Positions 1 through 8,382 of a stretch of DNA of 64,000 bases are shown piece after piece (position 1 is the stretch's first letter; the number at the start of each line of letters is the position of its first letter). This DNA is from Duganella sp. BJB480. GTDB taxonomy: Bacteria; Pseudomonadota; Gammaproteobacteria; Burkholderiales; Burkholderiaceae_D. The translations under genes were made by a program, and so were the position numbers. Under the pieces are notes generated by a model. It had not been told where the DNA came from. It made no database searches and was given only the letters and a program-made list of their open reading frames with translations. The stretch is taken from assembly GCA_003416985.1 (NCBI GenBank), contig QVIN01000006.1, positions 310,001 through 374,000 of the forward strand, written 5' to 3'.

Positions 1-2
1 CG

Positions 3-71
3 GTCGAGGAGCGTTTCACCTTCACGATGACGCCAAGTTCGTTGCCGGTGCGACTGATCAAAAAAACATGA
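3..71 (+). CDS. 3' end of an unidentified gene (partial)
   Basis: Frame 3 is open from the window edge to a TGA at 69-71 and encodes about 22 residues ending in VRLIKKT. The gene start lies outside the window and too little is visible to name a family. The call rests only on the open frame and the same-strand position ahead of the next gene. It could be chance. Confidence 0.25.
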   Translation, partial: VEERFTFTMTPSSLPVRLIKKT

Positions 72-119
72 TAGGCTAGACGCGCAGCCTGACTGCGCAT
101 CCCAAGACAAGGAGAAATC

Positions 120-644
120 ATGCTGAAGAAGATCGCCATCGGTGTCGTCGTTCTGGTATTGATTGTGCTGGGCCTGGCGGCGATGCAGCCGGACAGCTAC
201 CGCGTGCAGCGCACCATCGCCATCAAGGCGCCGCCGGAGAAGATACTTCCGTTGATCAGCGACTTCCACAACTGGACCGCGTGGTCGCCGTGGGAGAAGC
301 TGGATCCGGCCATGAAGCGCACCTTCAGCGGCTCGCCGAAGGACCTGGGCGCGGTCTACGCGTGGGAGGGCGACGACAAGGTGGGCGCCGGGCGCATGGA
401 GATCACCGGCCTGACGCCGGCCAAGGTGGACATCAAGCTCGATTTCCTGCGGCCGTTCGAGTCGCACTGCCTGACCGAGTTCGCGCTGGAGAGCAAGGGT
501 GAATTGACCACCGTGAGCTGGACCATGTCCGGCCCAAGCGCCTTCCTCACCAAGTTGATGGGACTGATGGTCAGCATGGACAAAATGATAGGCAAGGACT
601 TCGAGGCCGGCCTGGCCAACATGAAGGCGGTGGCGGAAAAATAG
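120..644 (+). CDS. SRPBCC-family (polyketide cyclase/START-like) protein, membrane anchored
   Basis: This 174-residue protein begins with an uncleaved-looking hydrophobic segment (about residues 4-22). A START/SRPBCC-type fold follows, recognised by the opening pattern VQRTIAIKAPPEKI, then FHNWTAWSPWEK and a C-terminal helix ending in FEAGLANMKAVAEK. Members of this superfamily bind hydrophobic ligands in a deep cavity, and this subgroup has no fixed biochemical role. The start is supported by AAGGAG seven bases upstream. It probably shares a transcript with the next gene, 18 bases downstream. The family call is confident; the ligand is unknown. Confidence 0.8.
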   Translation: MLKKIAIGVVVLVLIVLGLAAMQPDSYRVQRTIAIKAPPEKILPLISDFHNWTAWSPWEKLDPAMKRTFSGSPKDLGAVYAWEGDDKVGAGRMEITGLTPAKVDIKLDFLRPFESHCLTEFALESKGELTTVSWTMSGPSAFLTKLMGLMVSMDKMIGKDFEAGLANMKAVAEK

Positions 645-662
645 CGTGAGCGGAGGTGGGCC

Positions 663-1103
663 ATGAACAAGCGTCTGAGGCGGGTGGTGGCGGTGTTGGC
701 GATGGCGTCGATGGCGCAGGCCGGCGCTGCGGGGAAGGCGCCGCTGCGGCAAAGCCATCCTGTGATCGGCACGTGGCAGATCACCATACCCGATGGCTCC
801 TGCAGCGAGACGTATCGCATCCGCGCCGACGGCACCACGCTGGTGTTCAGCAATGAGGAGGTGGCCGAGTCCACCTTCGCCATCAGCGACCGGCCGGACA
901 AGGAGGGCTTCTACAAGGAGGTCGATACCATCGTCAAGGACAACGGCAAGCGCGATTGCCTTGGCGAGGTGACGAAGGTGGGGCGCGCCGTCACCAGCTA
1001 TCTGCTGTTCCATCCCAGCGGCGACATGTTCCTGATGTGCGTGGAGCGCCGTACCGACAAGTGCATCGGCCCCTTCATCCGCATCAAGGGCGAATCCATC
1101 TAA
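663..1103 (+). CDS. hypothetical exported protein
   Basis: I do not recognise the family. The 146-residue product has a typical signal peptide (basic MNKRLRR, then a hydrophobic stretch to about residue 23 ending AQAGAA), so it is probably periplasmic. The mature part carries four cysteines (near 48, 98, 121 and 129) that could form two disulfides. The phrase VIGTWQITIPDGSC resembles lipocalin-like small exported domains, but this is only a resemblance. GGAGG lies seven bases before the ATG. The gene follows the SRPBCC gene closely and overlaps the 3' end of the convergent AraC gene by 4 bases. Confidence 0.6.
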   Translation: MNKRLRRVVAVLAMASMAQAGAAGKAPLRQSHPVIGTWQITIPDGSCSETYRIRADGTTLVFSNEEVAESTFAISDRPDKEGFYKEVDTIVKDNGKRDCLGEVTKVGRAVTSYLLFHPSGDMFLMCVERRTDKCIGPFIRIKGESI

Positions 1104-2119
1104 CCCCGGTAGGCGCCGGGATTGACGCCCGCCCATTCCTTGAACGCGTGATTGAACGCGCTCTGTTCCTGGTAGCCCAGCAGGAAGGCGATATCCACCA
1201 GGCTCAGTTCCGGCTGGCGCAGGTAGTCCTTGGCCAGCGCGAAGCGGGCCTGGTCCAGTATCTGCTGGAAGGTCGCGCCGGCCTCGCTCAACTTGCGTTG
1301 CAGCGTGCGTGGCGACAGTTTCAATTCTTCGGCGATGGAGGCCAGCCGCACCTGCCCATGCGCGAGGTTGCGGACGATGGCCGCGTGCACCTGCTGGCTG
1401 ATCGAGTTGTCGTGCTGCGCGCGCTGGCGCAGCAGTTGTTCGGCGTGCTGCTGCAGCACCGGGTAGAGGCTGACGTCGGCGTTCGGCACCGGGTAGGCCA
1501 GCAGCGCGGCATCGAAGCTGGCGACGTTGGCCGGCGCGCCGAAGACGGGCATGGCGCCCAGCACGCGCACATATTCGTCCCGGGCCTCGGGTGCGCCGCC
1601 GTCGTGCATGAGCGTCAGCCGCGCGGCGGGCAGCGTGGTGCCGGCCAGCCAGTTGCCGAACACGCGGATGCCGGCGAACACGCTGTCGGCCAAGTGGCGC
1701 TGGGCCGGGCCGTAGTTGCTGTGCCAGGTGTAGTGCGCCACGCCGTCGGCCACCGTCAGCGTGGAGCGGCCAAGGTCGTGCGCCAGCTGCTCGTAGCGCA
1801 TGGTTTGGTCGAAGGCCTGGCCGAAGTCGCGGCAGCTCAGAAGTATCAAGCCATACACACTGTAGGTGCCCAGCTTGACCCGTTCGCCCACGTGCAGGCC
1901 GAAGTGCGGATCGGCCGCCAGTTCGGCGCCGATGTCGAGCAGGCGCACGTAGTCGTCGGCGGGCAGGGAGTCGGGCAGCGGTTGCAGGGCGCCGGCGGCC
2001 ATGCCGGCGGCGCGTTCCAGCGCCGCGGCCGTGACGCCGCGCGCGGCCGCCGCTTCGAGCAGGGGCTGCAAATAGGAGCCGGCTACGCGGCGCGACAGGT
2101 CAGCGTGCGGGCTTGGCAT
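1100..2119 (-). CDS. AraC-family transcriptional regulator (arabinose-binding-like N-terminal domain)
   Basis: This 339-residue regulator has an N-terminal sensory domain of the type fused to AraC regulators of the OruR/ArgR kind (roughly residues 20-210). The C-terminal double helix-turn-helix covers about residues 235-335, with SPRTLQRKLSEAG in the first recognition unit and VDIAFLLGYQEQSAFNHAF in the second. It is transcribed away from the FAD oxidase/GlpD/FGGY kinase operon across a 122-base gap, so it most likely controls that operon. The inducer cannot be read from sequence. No clear Shine-Dalgarno sequence precedes the ATG. Confidence 0.88.
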   Translation of the reverse strand: MPSPHADLSRRVAGSYLQPLLEAAAARGVTAAALERAAGMAAGALQPLPDSLPADDYVRLLDIGAELAADPHFGLHVGERVKLGTYSVYGLILLSCRDFGQAFDQTMRYEQLAHDLGRSTLTVADGVAHYTWHSNYGPAQRHLADSVFAGIRVFGNWLAGTTLPAARLTLMHDGGAPEARDEYVRVLGAMPVFGAPANVASFDAALLAYPVPNADVSLYPVLQQHAEQLLRQRAQHDNSISQQVHAAIVRNLAHGQVRLASIAEELKLSPRTLQRKLSEAGATFQQILDQARFALAKDYLRQPELSLVDIAFLLGYQEQSAFNHAFKEWAGVNPGAYRG

Positions 2120-2135
2120 GATCGAACAAGGCGTG

Positions 2136-2186
2136 TGTCATGAAAGCGCAATACCAGGTCGGTTCCTTATCTTATTCTGTTGTCAT
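2136..2186. promoter_or_regulatory. candidate AraC operator: repeated TGTCAT half-sites
   Basis: The gap between the AraC gene and the FAD oxidase gene holds two direct TGTCAT copies (2136-2141 and 2181-2186), 45 bases apart. Each is followed by an A-rich run (GAAAG and TCAAAC). A TATAGC element follows the second copy, about 30 bases before the FAD oxidase start. The arrangement fits an AraC activator site next to a promoter, but the motif is short. Confidence 0.3.
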
Positions 2187-2241
2187 TCAAACTCGGTGCG
2201 CGCCAGTATAGCAAGCGCTCCGCTACGCAGACAGGAAAACG

Positions 2242-3834
2242 ATGAGACGCTGGAACGGTTGGGGTGACGATACGATAGAGTTTGCGCTGAACGAGGATGC
2301 GCTGGGCTTTCTGGCGCAGCGCATCGGCGCCGGCTCGCCGGTGGTGGATGCGGCGTTCGAGCAGGCGTGCGCGCGGATCGCGCCATCGCGGCTGCCGCCG
2401 CATGACTTGATCGATACGTCGGCCGAGGTCCGGTTGCGCAATGCGCTGGGCCAGAGCCTGCCGGATTGGCTGCGCCTGCGCTATGGGGTGATCGAGACGG
2501 CGCCGGATGGTGTGGCCTATCCTGAGAGTCCGGAGCAGGTGCGGGCGCTGATCGATTATGCGCAGCAGTTCGGCGTGGCGCTGATCCCGCAGGGCGGCGG
2601 CACCAGCGTGGCCGGGCATTTGACGGCGCCCGCCGGCGCGCAGCCGGTGCTGGCGGTGAACCTGACGCGCATGCGCCAGCTGTATTTCCTGGATACCGAA
2701 TCGCAGTTGGCGACGTTCGGCGCCGGTGTGTTCGGGCCGGACCTGGAGGCGCAACTGCGTGCGCGCGGCTACACGCTGGGCCACTTCCCGCAGTCGTTCG
2801 AGTATTCGACGCTGGGCGGCTGGGTGGTGACGCGGTCGTCCGGCCAGCAATCGCTGCGCTACGGGCGCATCGAGCAGATGTTCAGGGGCGGCAAGGTGGA
2901 GACGCCGGCCGGCACGCTGGATATTCCGACCTTCCCGGCGTCGGCGGCAGGCACGGACCTGCGCGAGATGGTGCTGGGTTCGGAGGGGCGCCTCGGCATA
3001 CTGACCGAGGCCACGGTGCGCGTGACGCCGTTGCCGGAGTACGAGGCGTTTCATGCGGTGTTCTTCCCGAGCTGGGACGCGGCGGAGGCTGCGGTGCGGC
3101 AGGTGGTGCAGGGTGGCTTGTCGTTGTCGATGCTGCGCTTGTCCAATCCGCTGGAGACGACCACCATGCTGGCGCTGGCCGGCCACAAGAAGCTGATCTC
3201 GGCGCTGGAGCGTTATCTGTCCTGGCGCGGCTGCAGGGACGGCAAGTGCATGCTGATGATCGGCGTGAGCGGCCGCAAGGCGGCGGCCAAGGCGGCGCTG
3301 GCCGATGCGCTCGTGCTGGCCGCGCCGCACGGCGGCGTGCATATCGGCCGCAAGATGGGCGACAAGTGGAAGCAGAACCGCTTCCGCAATGTCTACCTGC
3401 GCAACACGGCGTGGCAGCACGGCTATGCGATCGATACGGTGGAGACGGCGGTGGACTGGCCGCGCGTCGGCGCCATGATGGGCGCGGTGGAGGCGGCTGC
3501 GGCCGACGCGCTGGCGCAGCATGGCGAGCAGGTACACGCCTATACGCACCTGTCGCACCTGTACGCGCAGGGCGCCAGTGTTTATACGACGTTTGTGTAC
3601 CGGCTGGCCGGCAATTATGAACACGACCTGGCGCGCTGGCGCACGCTCAAGCATGCGGTCAGCATGGTGATCGTCGAGAATGGCGGCACCATCAGCCATC
3701 AGCACGGCGTGGGCAGCGACCATGCGCCGTATCTGGTGGCGGAGAAGGGCGAGCTGGGACTGTCGGCGATGCAGGCGCTGTTTGCGCATTTCGATCCGCA
3801 GCAGATCATGAATCCCGGGAAGCTGCTGCCATGA
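2242..3834 (+). CDS. FAD-binding oxidase, alkyldihydroxyacetonephosphate synthase/glycolate oxidase-like
   Basis: This 530-residue flavoenzyme belongs to the VAO/PCMH family. The FAD_binding_4 domain (about 90-270) contains YPESPEQVRALIDYA and the PQGGGTSVAGHL phosphate-binding turn. The C-terminal FAD-oxidase domain ends with HQHGVGSDHAPYL and FDPQQIMNPGKLLP, a tail typical of this family and of alkyl-DHAP synthase relatives. Such enzymes oxidise hydroxyl groups or exchange the acyl group of acyl-DHAP; the bacterial substrate is not established. AGGA precedes the ATG. The stop overlaps the start of the GlpD-like gene (ATGA), which implies translational coupling and a shared pathway. Confidence 0.8.
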   Translation: MRRWNGWGDDTIEFALNEDALGFLAQRIGAGSPVVDAAFEQACARIAPSRLPPHDLIDTSAEVRLRNALGQSLPDWLRLRYGVIETAPDGVAYPESPEQVRALIDYAQQFGVALIPQGGGTSVAGHLTAPAGAQPVLAVNLTRMRQLYFLDTESQLATFGAGVFGPDLEAQLRARGYTLGHFPQSFEYSTLGGWVVTRSSGQQSLRYGRIEQMFRGGKVETPAGTLDIPTFPASAAGTDLREMVLGSEGRLGILTEATVRVTPLPEYEAFHAVFFPSWDAAEAAVRQVVQGGLSLSMLRLSNPLETTTMLALAGHKKLISALERYLSWRGCRDGKCMLMIGVSGRKAAAKAALADALVLAAPHGGVHIGRKMGDKWKQNRFRNVYLRNTAWQHGYAIDTVETAVDWPRVGAMMGAVEAAAADALAQHGEQVHAYTHLSHLYAQGASVYTTFVYRLAGNYEHDLARWRTLKHAVSMVIVENGGTISHQHGVGSDHAPYLVAEKGELGLSAMQALFAHFDPQQIMNPGKLLP

Positions 3835-5432
3835 TGGCGCTGTGGCGCAGCGGCGGGCGCGCCGGCTTGCAGGAGGTGCTGGCGTGCGAGTGGGATCTGA
3901 TCGTGATCGGCGGTGGCATCACCGGGGCGGGCATCCTGCTGGAGGCGTCGCGGCGCGGCTTGAAGGCGCTGCTGGTGGAGCAGCGGGACTTTGCCTGGGG
4001 TACGTCGAGCCGGTCGTCCAAGCTGGTGCATGGCGGCTTGCGGTATCTGAAGGAAGGCCAGTTCGCGTTGACGCGCGAGTCGGTGCATGAGCGGCAGCAC
4101 TTGCTGCAGCAGGCGGCGGGGCTGGTGGAGCCGCAGAGTTTTGCGTTCGGCGAATTCGAGGGACGCAAGCCCGGCAAGCGCATGTTCCTGCTTGGGCTGG
4201 CGATTTACGACCGGATGGCGGGGCAGAAGGCTCGCCATTACTACGGCCTGAATGAGTTCAAGGCGCTGGCGCCGAACGTTTCGACCGATGGACTGAAAGG
4301 CGGCATGGTCTATACCGACGCCAAGACGGACGATGCGCGGCTGGTCATGCGCGTGCTGCAGGAGGCGCAGCAGCATGGCGGCGTGGCCGTCAATTACATG
4401 GCGGTGGAGTCGCTGCTGCGAACTGACAGCGGCGTGCGCGGTGTGCGGGTGCGCGATGGCCTGAGCGGCGCGCAGCATGAGGTGCGCGCGCGGCTGGTGA
4501 TCAGCGCCACCGGCGCCTGGGCGGATGGTCTGCGTACGCAGGGCGGTGCGGCGGCGCGCGGCGCCAAGCCACGGCTGCGGCCTTTGCGCGGCAGCCATCT
4601 GGTGCTGCCGGCCTGGCGCTTGCCGCTGGCGCAGGCGATCAGTTTGATGCACCCGCAGGATGGCCGTCCGGTGTTCGCCTTCCCGTGGGAGGGCGTGACG
4701 CTGGTCGGCACGACGGACGTCGATCACAAGGGCGATTTGTCGAGCGAGGCGGCCATTACGCGCGCCGAAGTCGATTACCTGATGTCGGCTTTGCACGACC
4801 AGTTCCCGCAGCTAGGCTTACAGGAGCGCGACGTGATCGCCAGTTATGCGGGTGTGCGGCCGGTGATCGACAGCGGCAAGGCCGATCCGTCGAAGGAGGG
4901 CCGCGACCATGCGCTGTGGCTGGAGGACGGCCTGTTGACTGTCACCGGTGGCAAGCTGACCACCTTCCGCGTGATCGCGCTCGACGCGCTCAAGCTGGCG
5001 GCCACGTTGCTGCCGGACTGGCGCGACAAGCTGGAACCGCAGCCGGTGTTCGGCACGGCCGCGACGCCCGTCCTGCGCTATCAGCGGCTGCTGCCTGCGG
5101 GCCAGGCGCGGCGCCTGCAAGGGCGGTATGGCGCGCTGGCGCAGCAATTGGTGGCCGCCGCGCAGCCGGGCGAGCTGGCGCTGATCGCGGGTACGGAAAC
5201 CATCTGGGCGCAGCTGCGCTGGGCGGCGCGCTGCGAGTCGGTGCAGAAGCTGGAGGACCTGCTGCTGCGCCGTAGCCGCATCGGCATCCAGCTGCGCGGC
5301 GGCGGCGTGGAGATACTCGGCCGCCTGCGCGCCATCTGCCAGCCGGAGCTGGGCTGGAGCGACGAACGCTGGGATGCCGAGCAGGCCGCGTATCTGGCAT
5401 TATGGAATACCCATTACAGTTTGCCCGCATAA
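3831..5432 (+). CDS. glycerol-3-phosphate dehydrogenase/oxidase family FAD protein (GlpD/GlpA-like)
   Basis: The 533-residue protein opens with the dinucleotide-binding motif LIVIGGGITGAGILLEA (about 21-37) and the family signature TSSRSSKLVHGGLRYL (about 59-74), both typical of FAD-dependent glycerol-3-phosphate dehydrogenases. GTTDVDHKGD and VTGGKLTTFRVIA mark the rest of the DAO fold, and a C-terminal helical domain follows. The classical reaction is sn-glycerol-3-phosphate to DHAP with electrons passed to quinone. Here it sits between an alkyl-DHAP-synthase-like oxidase and an FGGY kinase, so the true substrate may be a modified glycerol phosphate. The start overlaps the preceding stop by four bases. 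Not named glpD because housekeeping glpD is usually elsewhere. Confidence 0.82.
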   Translation: MMALWRSGGRAGLQEVLACEWDLIVIGGGITGAGILLEASRRGLKALLVEQRDFAWGTSSRSSKLVHGGLRYLKEGQFALTRESVHERQHLLQQAAGLVEPQSFAFGEFEGRKPGKRMFLLGLAIYDRMAGQKARHYYGLNEFKALAPNVSTDGLKGGMVYTDAKTDDARLVMRVLQEAQQHGGVAVNYMAVESLLRTDSGVRGVRVRDGLSGAQHEVRARLVISATGAWADGLRTQGGAAARGAKPRLRPLRGSHLVLPAWRLPLAQAISLMHPQDGRPVFAFPWEGVTLVGTTDVDHKGDLSSEAAITRAEVDYLMSALHDQFPQLGLQERDVIASYAGVRPVIDSGKADPSKEGRDHALWLEDGLLTVTGGKLTTFRVIALDALKLAATLLPDWRDKLEPQPVFGTAATPVLRYQRLLPAGQARRLQGRYGALAQQLVAAAQPGELALIAGTETIWAQLRWAARCESVQKLEDLLLRRSRIGIQLRGGGVEILGRLRAICQPELGWSDERWDAEQAAYLALWNTHYSLPA

Positions 5433-5463
5433 GTACGGGCAGACATCACGAGACTAGAGCGAC

Positions 5464-7026
5464 ATGGCCGACCAATACCTACTTTCCATCGACAACGGCA
5501 CCCAGAGCGTGCGCGCCTTGCTGTTCGATTTGAACGGCAACCTGGCCGCCAAGGCGCAGGTGCATCTGGAGGCCTACTTCTCCGAGCATCCCGGCTGGGC
5601 GGAGCATGACGCGGACGGCTATTGGAAGGCGGTCGGCCAGGCGTGCCAGCAGCTGTGGGCCGCCACCGATATTCCCCGCTCCGCCGTCAAGGGCGTGGCG
5701 GTGACGACGCAGCGCGGCACGGTGGTCAACCTGGACCGCGACGGCAAGGTGCTGCGGCCGGCGATCACGTGGCTGGACCAGCGCCGCGTGGGCAAGCAGA
5801 AACCGTTAAGTTTTTTGTGGCGCACGGCGTTCAAGCTGGCGCGCGTGTCCGGCACCATCGAGTACTTCCGGCGCGAGGCGGAGATCAACTGGATCGCCGA
5901 GTATCAGCCGGACATCTGGGCCAGGACCGACAAGTATTTGCTGCTGTCGGGCTTCCTGAATTTTCGCCTGTGCGGACGGCATGTCGATTCCATCGGGTCG
6001 CAGGTGGCGTACCTGCCGTTCGACTACAAGCGCCACAAGTGGGCCGGTGCGCGCGACTGGAAATGGGAAGCGCTGGCCATCCGGCGGGAGATGCTGCCGG
6101 AGCTGGTGGCGCCGGGTACGGTGATCGGCGCGATCACCGCCGCCGCCGCCGAGGCGACCGGCATCCCGGAAGGCACGCCGCTGGTCGCCGCCGCCGCCGA
6201 CAAGGCCTGCGAGGTGATCGGCGCGGGCGCGCTGGAGCCGCATATCGCTTGCCTGAGCTACGGCACCACGGCGACCATCAATACCACCACCAAAAAATAT
6301 GTCGAGGTCACACCCTTGATACCGCCTTATCCGGCGGCCATTCCGGGCGCCTACAGCACGGAGGTGCAGATCTTCCGCGGCTACTGGATGGTGAACTGGT
6401 TCAAGGAGCAGTTCGGGCACTTCGAGCGGATGGCCGGCGCGGAGCAGGGCACCTCGCCGGAGGCGATGTTCGATCTGCTGGTGAACGAGGTGCCGCCCGG
6501 TTCGATGGGGTTGATGCTGCAGCCTTACTGGAGTCCGGGCATCAAGACGCCGGGGCCTGAGGCCAAGGGGGCGATGATCGGCTTCGGCGACGTCCACACG
6601 CGCGCCCATATGTACCGGGCGATCCTCGAAGGCCTGGCCTATGCGCTGCGCGAAGGGCGGGAGCGCATCGAGAAGCGCGGCGGCGTGCCGGTGACTGAGC
6701 TGCGCGTGGCCGGCGGCGGTTCGCAGAGCGACGCGGCGATGCAGCTGACGGCCGATATCTTCGGCCTTCCGGCGGCGCGCGCGCACGTGTATGAGACGTC
6801 GGGACTGGGCGCGGCCATCGCGGTGGCGGCGGGGCTGGGACTGCACAAGGACTTCGATACCGCGACGCGCGCGATGACGCGGCCGGGCCGGGTGTTCCAT
6901 CCGATCGAGGCGAACCGGCAGATCTACGACAAGCTGTATCGGCGCGTGTACCTGAACATGTACAAGCAGTTGCAGCCGATGTACCAGGAGATCGCGGACA
7001 TCACGGGGTATCCGGAGCAGCTGTGA
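5464..7026 (+). CDS. FGGY-family carbohydrate kinase
   Basis: This 520-residue kinase has the two actin-like ATPase domains of the FGGY family. The N-terminal phosphate-1 loop is LLSIDNGTQSVRALLFDLNG (residues 6-25), the second domain begins near CLSYGTTATINT, and the C-terminal signature is near ELRVAGGGSQSDAAMQLTAD. The family phosphorylates polyols or sugars (glycerol, xylulose, erythritol and others); substrate cannot be assigned from sequence. It follows the GlpD-like gene by 31 bases and completes a likely operon in which the kinase makes the phosphorylated polyol that the two flavoenzymes then oxidise or convert. That order is inference. Confidence 0.85.
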   Translation: MADQYLLSIDNGTQSVRALLFDLNGNLAAKAQVHLEAYFSEHPGWAEHDADGYWKAVGQACQQLWAATDIPRSAVKGVAVTTQRGTVVNLDRDGKVLRPAITWLDQRRVGKQKPLSFLWRTAFKLARVSGTIEYFRREAEINWIAEYQPDIWARTDKYLLLSGFLNFRLCGRHVDSIGSQVAYLPFDYKRHKWAGARDWKWEALAIRREMLPELVAPGTVIGAITAAAAEATGIPEGTPLVAAAADKACEVIGAGALEPHIACLSYGTTATINTTTKKYVEVTPLIPPYPAAIPGAYSTEVQIFRGYWMVNWFKEQFGHFERMAGAEQGTSPEAMFDLLVNEVPPGSMGLMLQPYWSPGIKTPGPEAKGAMIGFGDVHTRAHMYRAILEGLAYALREGRERIEKRGGVPVTELRVAGGGSQSDAAMQLTADIFGLPAARAHVYETSGLGAAIAVAAGLGLHKDFDTATRAMTRPGRVFHPIEANRQIYDKLYRRVYLNMYKQLQPMYQEIADITGYPEQL

Positions 7027-7073
7027 CGCAGGCCTGTGGAATAATGTATTTCCGATAATATTCTGATCTCTAC

Positions 7074-7538
7074 ATGATGCGCAAATCAGTCTTTTCCACT
7101 TTACTGCTTTTGGCGTTCGTGGCCGTTCCTGCTTCAGGTGATGAGCAGCGCGTACGGCTCATCACCGCATCGCATCTTCCGCAGGCTGCGCGATTGGAGA
7201 CCGTCTACGCGGGCAAATGCGGTGAGGTGCATTACAAGCTCGTTGTCTCGCCGGAGAACAAAACCGTGGCGTTCAGCGCCGACGGTATGCCCGATGCCGA
7301 CTTGTCCGGCACCACTGTGGGCGCCCGTCTGCTGGAGGAGGATGTGCTGGTTCATGTTGGCTTTAACTGCCCGCACCAGGCCATCAATATTTTCCTCAAG
7401 GGCGTCAAGCTGGTGGACCTTGGCGCGCCGACGGGCTTCCGCGACTCGATCTCGGTGCGCTCGAATGGCGAGGTATCAAAAAGTTATCCGCGCGGTGAAC
7501 GCCTGGACGAACTGGCGATTGCTCACCCGGCCAATTAA
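7074..7538 (+). CDS. hypothetical exported protein
   Basis: The family is not recognised. The 154-residue product has a signal peptide (MMRKSVFSTLLLLAFVAVPASG, cleavage about residue 22) and a short mature domain with two cysteines (near 49 and 100). Two ATG codons stand in tandem at the start with no strong ribosome binding site, so either could be used. It sits 47 bases after the FGGY kinase gene, but its function does not obviously connect with that operon. The downstream neighbours are the AT-richer toxin-antitoxin patch. Confidence 0.5.
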   Translation: MMRKSVFSTLLLLAFVAVPASGDEQRVRLITASHLPQAARLETVYAGKCGEVHYKLVVSPENKTVAFSADGMPDADLSGTTVGARLLEEDVLVHVGFNCPHQAINIFLKGVKLVDLGAPTGFRDSISVRSNGEVSKSYPRGERLDELAIAHPAN

Positions 7539-7588
7539 GGCCACCCAATCCGTCATGGCGCCAGTTGACACCTTGCCTTGCTTCGACC

Positions 7589-7612
7589 TGGTCTGGTGTA
7601 TAGACTAGATCA
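7589..7612. promoter_or_regulatory. candidate autoregulatory operator of the toxin-antitoxin operon
   Basis: A 24-base imperfect palindrome is centred at 7600/7601; 9 of 12 arm positions match, with TGGTCTGGTGTA facing TAGACTAGATCA. It lies 31-54 bases before the antitoxin start, where Phd/YefM-type antitoxins normally bind their own promoter. A TTGACA (7565-7570) lies upstream but no correctly spaced -10 box stands out. Operator function is inferred from position and symmetry. Confidence 0.45.
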
Positions 7613-7642
7613 TATTGCGGGAGCTAATTTGGGAGGAGTACT

Positions 7643-7879
7643 ATGCGTGCATACGGTGTCTATGAGGCTAAGACGAAATTAGCGGATCTTATAAAACGCG
7701 CCCAACAAGGTGAGCGCATAACGATTACCAATCGTGGAGCGCCGGTGGCGGATCTGGTTCCGAGTGTCAGCAGCTCCACACAACAGACGCGGGATGCCAT
7801 TGCAGCGATCAAAAGCGCGCGCACGGGAAAGATTACCCAGGTCGAATTCGTCGAAATGCGCACTAAAGGCCGCCGGTAA
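7643..7879 (+). CDS. type II antitoxin, Phd/YefM family
   Basis: The 78-residue protein matches the Phd/YefM antitoxin pattern: VYEAKTKLADLIKRAQQGE forms the N-terminal dimer and DNA-binding part (about 6-24), ITITNRGAPVADLVP is the conserved beta hairpin, and the C-terminal tail that would wrap the toxin is basic and disordered-looking. GGGAGGAG lies six bases before the ATG, a strong ribosome binding site. The stop codon directly abuts the toxin start, giving the usual coupled antitoxin-toxin order. The antitoxin should neutralise the PIN nuclease and repress the operon. Confidence 0.85.
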   Translation: MRAYGVYEAKTKLADLIKRAQQGERITITNRGAPVADLVPSVSSSTQQTRDAIAAIKSARTGKITQVEFVEMRTKGRR

Positions 7880-8323
7880 ATGGCTAAGGAATTTGTTCTT
7901 GATGCGTCGGTAACCCTACGCTGGGCACTTCATGATGGATCTGCGACTGATCGCACCTACGCCGATAAGGTATTGGAGTCGCTTGCCGAACACATTGTCG
8001 TTGTTCCTGCACTTTGGTCAACAGAAATTGTGCATGTCCTGCGATGTGCAGAACAGAGTGGCAAGCTAGGAGAAGCGGCGGTTACCGGGTTTATTTATCA
8101 GTTGGGCCATTTGCCGATTAGAACAGATAGCGCTGCCCCCGCCGGCTTGCAGCTTGCCGTCGCGGCGGTGTCGCGAGAGTTCAGGCTGACGGGATACGAT
8201 GCGCAATATCTTGAGCTTGCGCGCCGGCTTAACTTACCTCTGGCCACTTTGGACCGAGATTTACGCAAGGCGGCGAAGAAAGCGGGCGTGTCTTTGCACC
8301 CGATTTCCAGCGATCGGGCGTGA
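7880..8323 (+). CDS. vapC: type II toxin VapC, PIN-domain ribonuclease
   Basis: The 147-residue protein has the PIN-domain acidic residues in the right order: Asp near 8 in FVLDASVTLRW, Glu near 49 in WSTEIVHVL, Asp near 104 in GYDAQYLELA and Asp near 122 in TLDRDLRKAA. VapC toxins cleave RNA, often tRNA, in a Mg-dependent way. It starts on the base after the antitoxin stop, so translation should be coupled. Codon use is less GC-rich than in the flanking genes, as is common for mobile toxin-antitoxin pairs. All four catalytic positions are present, so the toxin looks intact. Confidence 0.85.
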   Translation: MAKEFVLDASVTLRWALHDGSATDRTYADKVLESLAEHIVVVPALWSTEIVHVLRCAEQSGKLGEAAVTGFIYQLGHLPIRTDSAAPAGLQLAVAAVSREFRLTGYDAQYLELARRLNLPLATLDRDLRKAAKKAGVSLHPISSDRA

Positions 8324-8382
8324 TATGGAAGTTTGGGCTGCGCCGCCCCGCAGCACAAGCGGCATTGATATTAAAGAGCATT

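Noticed and set aside
2167..3789. 540-residue open frame on the minus strand opposite the FAD oxidase gene
   Set aside because: Arg/His/Gln-rich composition typical of the antisense frame of a GC-rich gene; the plus-strand frame has clear FAD-binding motifs.
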